From the NCBI GenBank assembly GCA_947480015.1, contig CANKBS010000006.1:1-64000 (forward strand): DNA of 64,000 nt, written 5' to 3'. The notes under the pieces are model-generated. The model was not told where the DNA came from. It did no database searches and saw nothing but the letters and a program-made list of their open reading frames with translations. Positions 62,179 through 64,000 of this stretch are shown in pieces. Both the position numbers and the translations under genes were made by a program. This stretch comes from Sphingobacteriaceae bacterium. Lineage in GTDB: Bacteria > Bacteroidota > Bacteroidia > B-17B0 > Aurantibacillaceae. Every line of letters begins with the position of its first letter. Within the stretch, counting starts at the first letter, position 1.

Positions 62179-63024
62179 ATGGGTTGGTTTAAACGATTAA
62201 AGGAAGGGATTACGACCTCTACCAAAGAAAAGAAAGAAACGCCGGAAGGCTTGTGGTACAAATGCCCTTCTTGTAAAAAAATACATACGGTTCAAGATCA
62301 TATTGCAAGTAAATACGTTTGTTCGGAATGCAGCTACCACGAAAAAATTGGCAGTAAAGAATATTTTGAAATCCTTTTCGATAATAATAAATTCACCGAA
62401 TTACATGAAAATCTGGTAAGTGGCGACCCGCTTGATTTTACCGATACAAAAAAATACACCTCCCGTTTAACCGATACCATTCGCAAAACGAATTTAAAAG
62501 ATGCTCTGCGTTCGGCATATGGTAAAGTCGATGGGAATGACCTGGTGATTTGCTGCATGGACTTCACCTTTATTGGCGGAAGCATGGGGTCGGTAGTTGG
62601 TGAAAAAATTTCACGTGCCATCGATTTTTGTATTAAAACCCGAACACCTTTGCTCATTATCTCAAAATCGGGTGGCGCACGTATGATGGAAGCCGCCTTT
62701 TCTCTTATGCAAATGGCTAAAACTTCTGCAAAGTTAAGTCAGCTGGCTCAACACAAATTACCCTATATTTCACTTTTAACGGATCCTACCACAGGTGGCG
62801 TGACAGCAAGTTATGCTATGCTGGGCGACCTCAACATAGCCGAACCGGCTTCTCTCATCGGTTTTGCTGGACCAAGGGTGGTAAAAGAAACCATTGGTAA
62901 AGACCTGCCAAAAGGCTTTCAAACAGCTGAATTTGTGCTCGAACATGGTTTTTTAGATAAAATTATTCCTCGTAACGAACTCAAAGAAAAACTCGCAGCA
63001 CTCCTTAAAATGTTCAAAAACTAG
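62179..63024 (+). CDS. accD: Acetyl-CoA carboxylase carboxyltransferase subunit beta
   Basis: A 281-residue AccD. The N-terminal zinc finger (CPSC ... CSEC, about 33-55) is followed by the crotonase-like carboxyltransferase domain ([53 protein letters not shown]). With AccA it moves the carboxyl group from biotin to acetyl-CoA, the first step of fatty acid synthesis. Length is normal. accA is not in the window. Confidence 0.97.
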   Translation: MGWFKRLKEGITTSTKEKKETPEGLWYKCPSCKKIHTVQDHIASKYVCSECSYHEKIGSKEYFEILFDNNKFTELHENLVSGDPLDFTDTKKYTSRLTDTIRKTNLKDALRSAYGKVDGNDLVICCMDFTFIGGSMGSVVGEKISRAIDFCIKTRTPLLIISKSGGARMMEAAFSLMQMAKTSAKLSQLAQHKLPYISLLTDPTTGGVTASYAMLGDLNIAEPASLIGFAGPRVVKETIGKDLPKGFQTAEFVLEHGFLDKIIPRNELKEKLAALLKMFKN

Positions 63025-63134
63025 GAGAATTCCCCCTAAAAGTTTAATTAATTGAAATTCAGCAGGGTAGTTATGTGTACTTACCCAACTTTTAACTAAC
63101 TTTATTCGTATAAGTTTATAGAGTAAGGTTAATT

Positions 63135-63686
63135 ATGAATATTCAGCAGCAACTGATTGCATTATGCATTAAGCGCGACCGAAAGGCTGAATATGATTTG
63201 TATAAACTTTCCTACAGTTATTTAATGAGTATTTGTCTGCGTTATTCACGCGATAAGGATAGCGCTTCTGAAATGCTAAACTCCGGTTTTTTAAAAATCT
63301 TAAACAACCTAAGCAGTTATAAGCCTGAAATTCCTTTTAAAGCCTGGATACGACGAATCATGGTTAACACCTTGATAGATGAATACCGTAAAAATAAACG
63401 AGCGAAAGAAAAAGTTACCTATGTTGAAGAGTATTACGACAATTCAGATTTTTCTGAAGTAAACGAGGCCTTGAGTAGAATTAACTACAATCAAATAGTG
63501 GAACATATTAACCGATTGCCCGAAGCTACAAAGAAGGTGTTTAATTTATTCGCCATTGATGGTTACTCTCATAAAGAAATTGGTGTTCTGCTTCAAATCA
63601 GTGAAGGCACCTCAAAATGGCATCTGAATGCGGCTAGACAAAAATTAAAAGAGTATTTAGAAAACAGTGTATTAACAAAGGTTTAA
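63135..63686 (+). CDS. ECF-type RNA polymerase sigma factor
   Basis: A 183-residue sigma-70 family protein. Region 2 is at about 25-90 (YLMSICLRYSRDKDSASEMLNSGFLKIL, PFKAWIRRIMVNTLIDEYRK). Region 4 is at about 125-178 (LPEATKKVFNLFAIDGYSHKEIGVLLQISEGTSKWHLNAARQKLK), a typical Bacteroidota ECF ending. It directs RNA polymerase to a small regulon. The next gene starts 14 bp later and encodes a membrane protein that may be its anti-sigma or target. Confidence 0.93.
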   Translation: MNIQQQLIALCIKRDRKAEYDLYKLSYSYLMSICLRYSRDKDSASEMLNSGFLKILNNLSSYKPEIPFKAWIRRIMVNTLIDEYRKNKRAKEKVTYVEEYYDNSDFSEVNEALSRINYNQIVEHINRLPEATKKVFNLFAIDGYSHKEIGVLLQISEGTSKWHLNAARQKLKEYLENSVLTKV

Positions 63687-63700
63687 CCAATAGAACAGAG

Positions 63701-64000
63701 ATGAGTTTCGAAGAAGAATTTGACAAGATTATACGACAAAAGGCGGAGGACGCGAATTACCCCTTTGATGAAAGCCATTGGGAAAAAACCAGCCGACTGT
63801 TGGATGCACAGCAAAAAGTAGCCAAAGGCATTGCTTATAAAAAACTTGCTGTTTCAGCTTTTACCCTTCTATTAGTAGGTTCTGCGTCACTAGGTGCTTG
63901 GTATGTCCTTTCCGAAAAAACAACAACAAATTCCGATCTAAAAGCCGCACTTTCCACCAAACAAATTAATAAGCTACCATCACAAAATTATACGCCTACG
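63701..64000 (+). CDS. Single-pass membrane protein, partial (probable partner of the sigma factor)
   Basis: The ATG at 63701 begins MSFEEEFDKIIRQKAEDANY, and 100 codons are seen before the window ends. A cytoplasmic N-terminal part (about 50 residues, with PFDESHWEKTSRLLDA) is followed by a membrane helix (about 53-74, VSAFTLLLVGSASLGAWYVL) and a Thr/Ser-rich start of an outer part. This layout is common for the gene after ECF sigma factors in Bacteroidota, where it may serve as anti-sigma factor. That role is inferred from position. Confidence 0.75.
   Translation, partial: MSFEEEFDKIIRQKAEDANYPFDESHWEKTSRLLDAQQKVAKGIAYKKLAVSAFTLLLVGSASLGAWYVLSEKTTTNSDLKAALSTKQINKLPSQNYTPT

Overview
The window comes from the chromosome of a gliding or T9SS-type Bacteroidota, most likely Flavobacteriales or a close relative. 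The evidence is a T9SS type A cargo protein, PorW/SprE and GldC homologues, a DUF6089 (PorG-like) barrel, several Bacteroidota-only families (DUF5777, DUF3822, FolK fused to a nucleoside-kinase domain) and repeated use of the Bacteroidota -7 promoter element TAnnTTTG. Base composition is AT-rich throughout. No rRNA, CRISPR array, intact insertion sequence or prophage is visible. The species cannot be named from sequence alone.

Left part (1-16 kb): a repeat-rich surface protein runs off the left edge and is broken by one in-frame TGA. It is followed by a conserved trio (di-heme cytochrome, DUF5777 barrel, YceI), a secreted T9SS cargo protein, Lon protease, a mazG-PAP2-GT39 operon, a PagL-like acyloxyacyl hydrolase with a GIN-domain lipoprotein, a stand-alone Lon substrate-binding-domain protein and a secreted C1 peptidase.

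Middle (16-34 kb): a leftward run holds a PfkB kinase, PorW/SprE, bactofilin and AtpZ/AtpI-like proteins. These last would normally lead into atpB, but here they lead into the C1 peptidase. Then come tRNA-Asn, a small protein with a histone-H1-like lysine-rich tail, a Na/Pi cotransporter, a DUF2089-YIP1-DUF6141-hydrolase operon, a 900-bp gene-free repeat region, and a complete TetR-TolC-HlyD-ABC (YbhFSR-like) efflux operon.

Right part (34-64 kb): fatty-acid desaturase, a large EF-hand membrane protein, CoA-disulfide reductase with rhodanese domain, a recombinase relic beside tRNA-Leu, prs-rplY, a DUF6089 barrel, a RecD-like helicase, DUF3822-rsmD, gldC, an OmpA-family protein, folK-dNK, sppA, a GT4, and then a signalling cluster. 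That cluster has a beta-propeller/Y_Y_Y sensor fused to a PP2C phosphatase, followed by SiaB-like kinase and SiaC-like phosphoprotein genes, with a broken lipoprotein gene between. fbaB, accD and an ECF sigma factor with a truncated partner close the window.

The points most worth following up are the propeller-PP2C/SiaB/SiaC partner-switching module, the degenerate P-loop in the FolK-fused kinase domain, three copies of an interspersed GGGCGCCC-type structured element, the tandem 142-145 bp array near 27 kb, and two genes cut by single in-frame stop codons.
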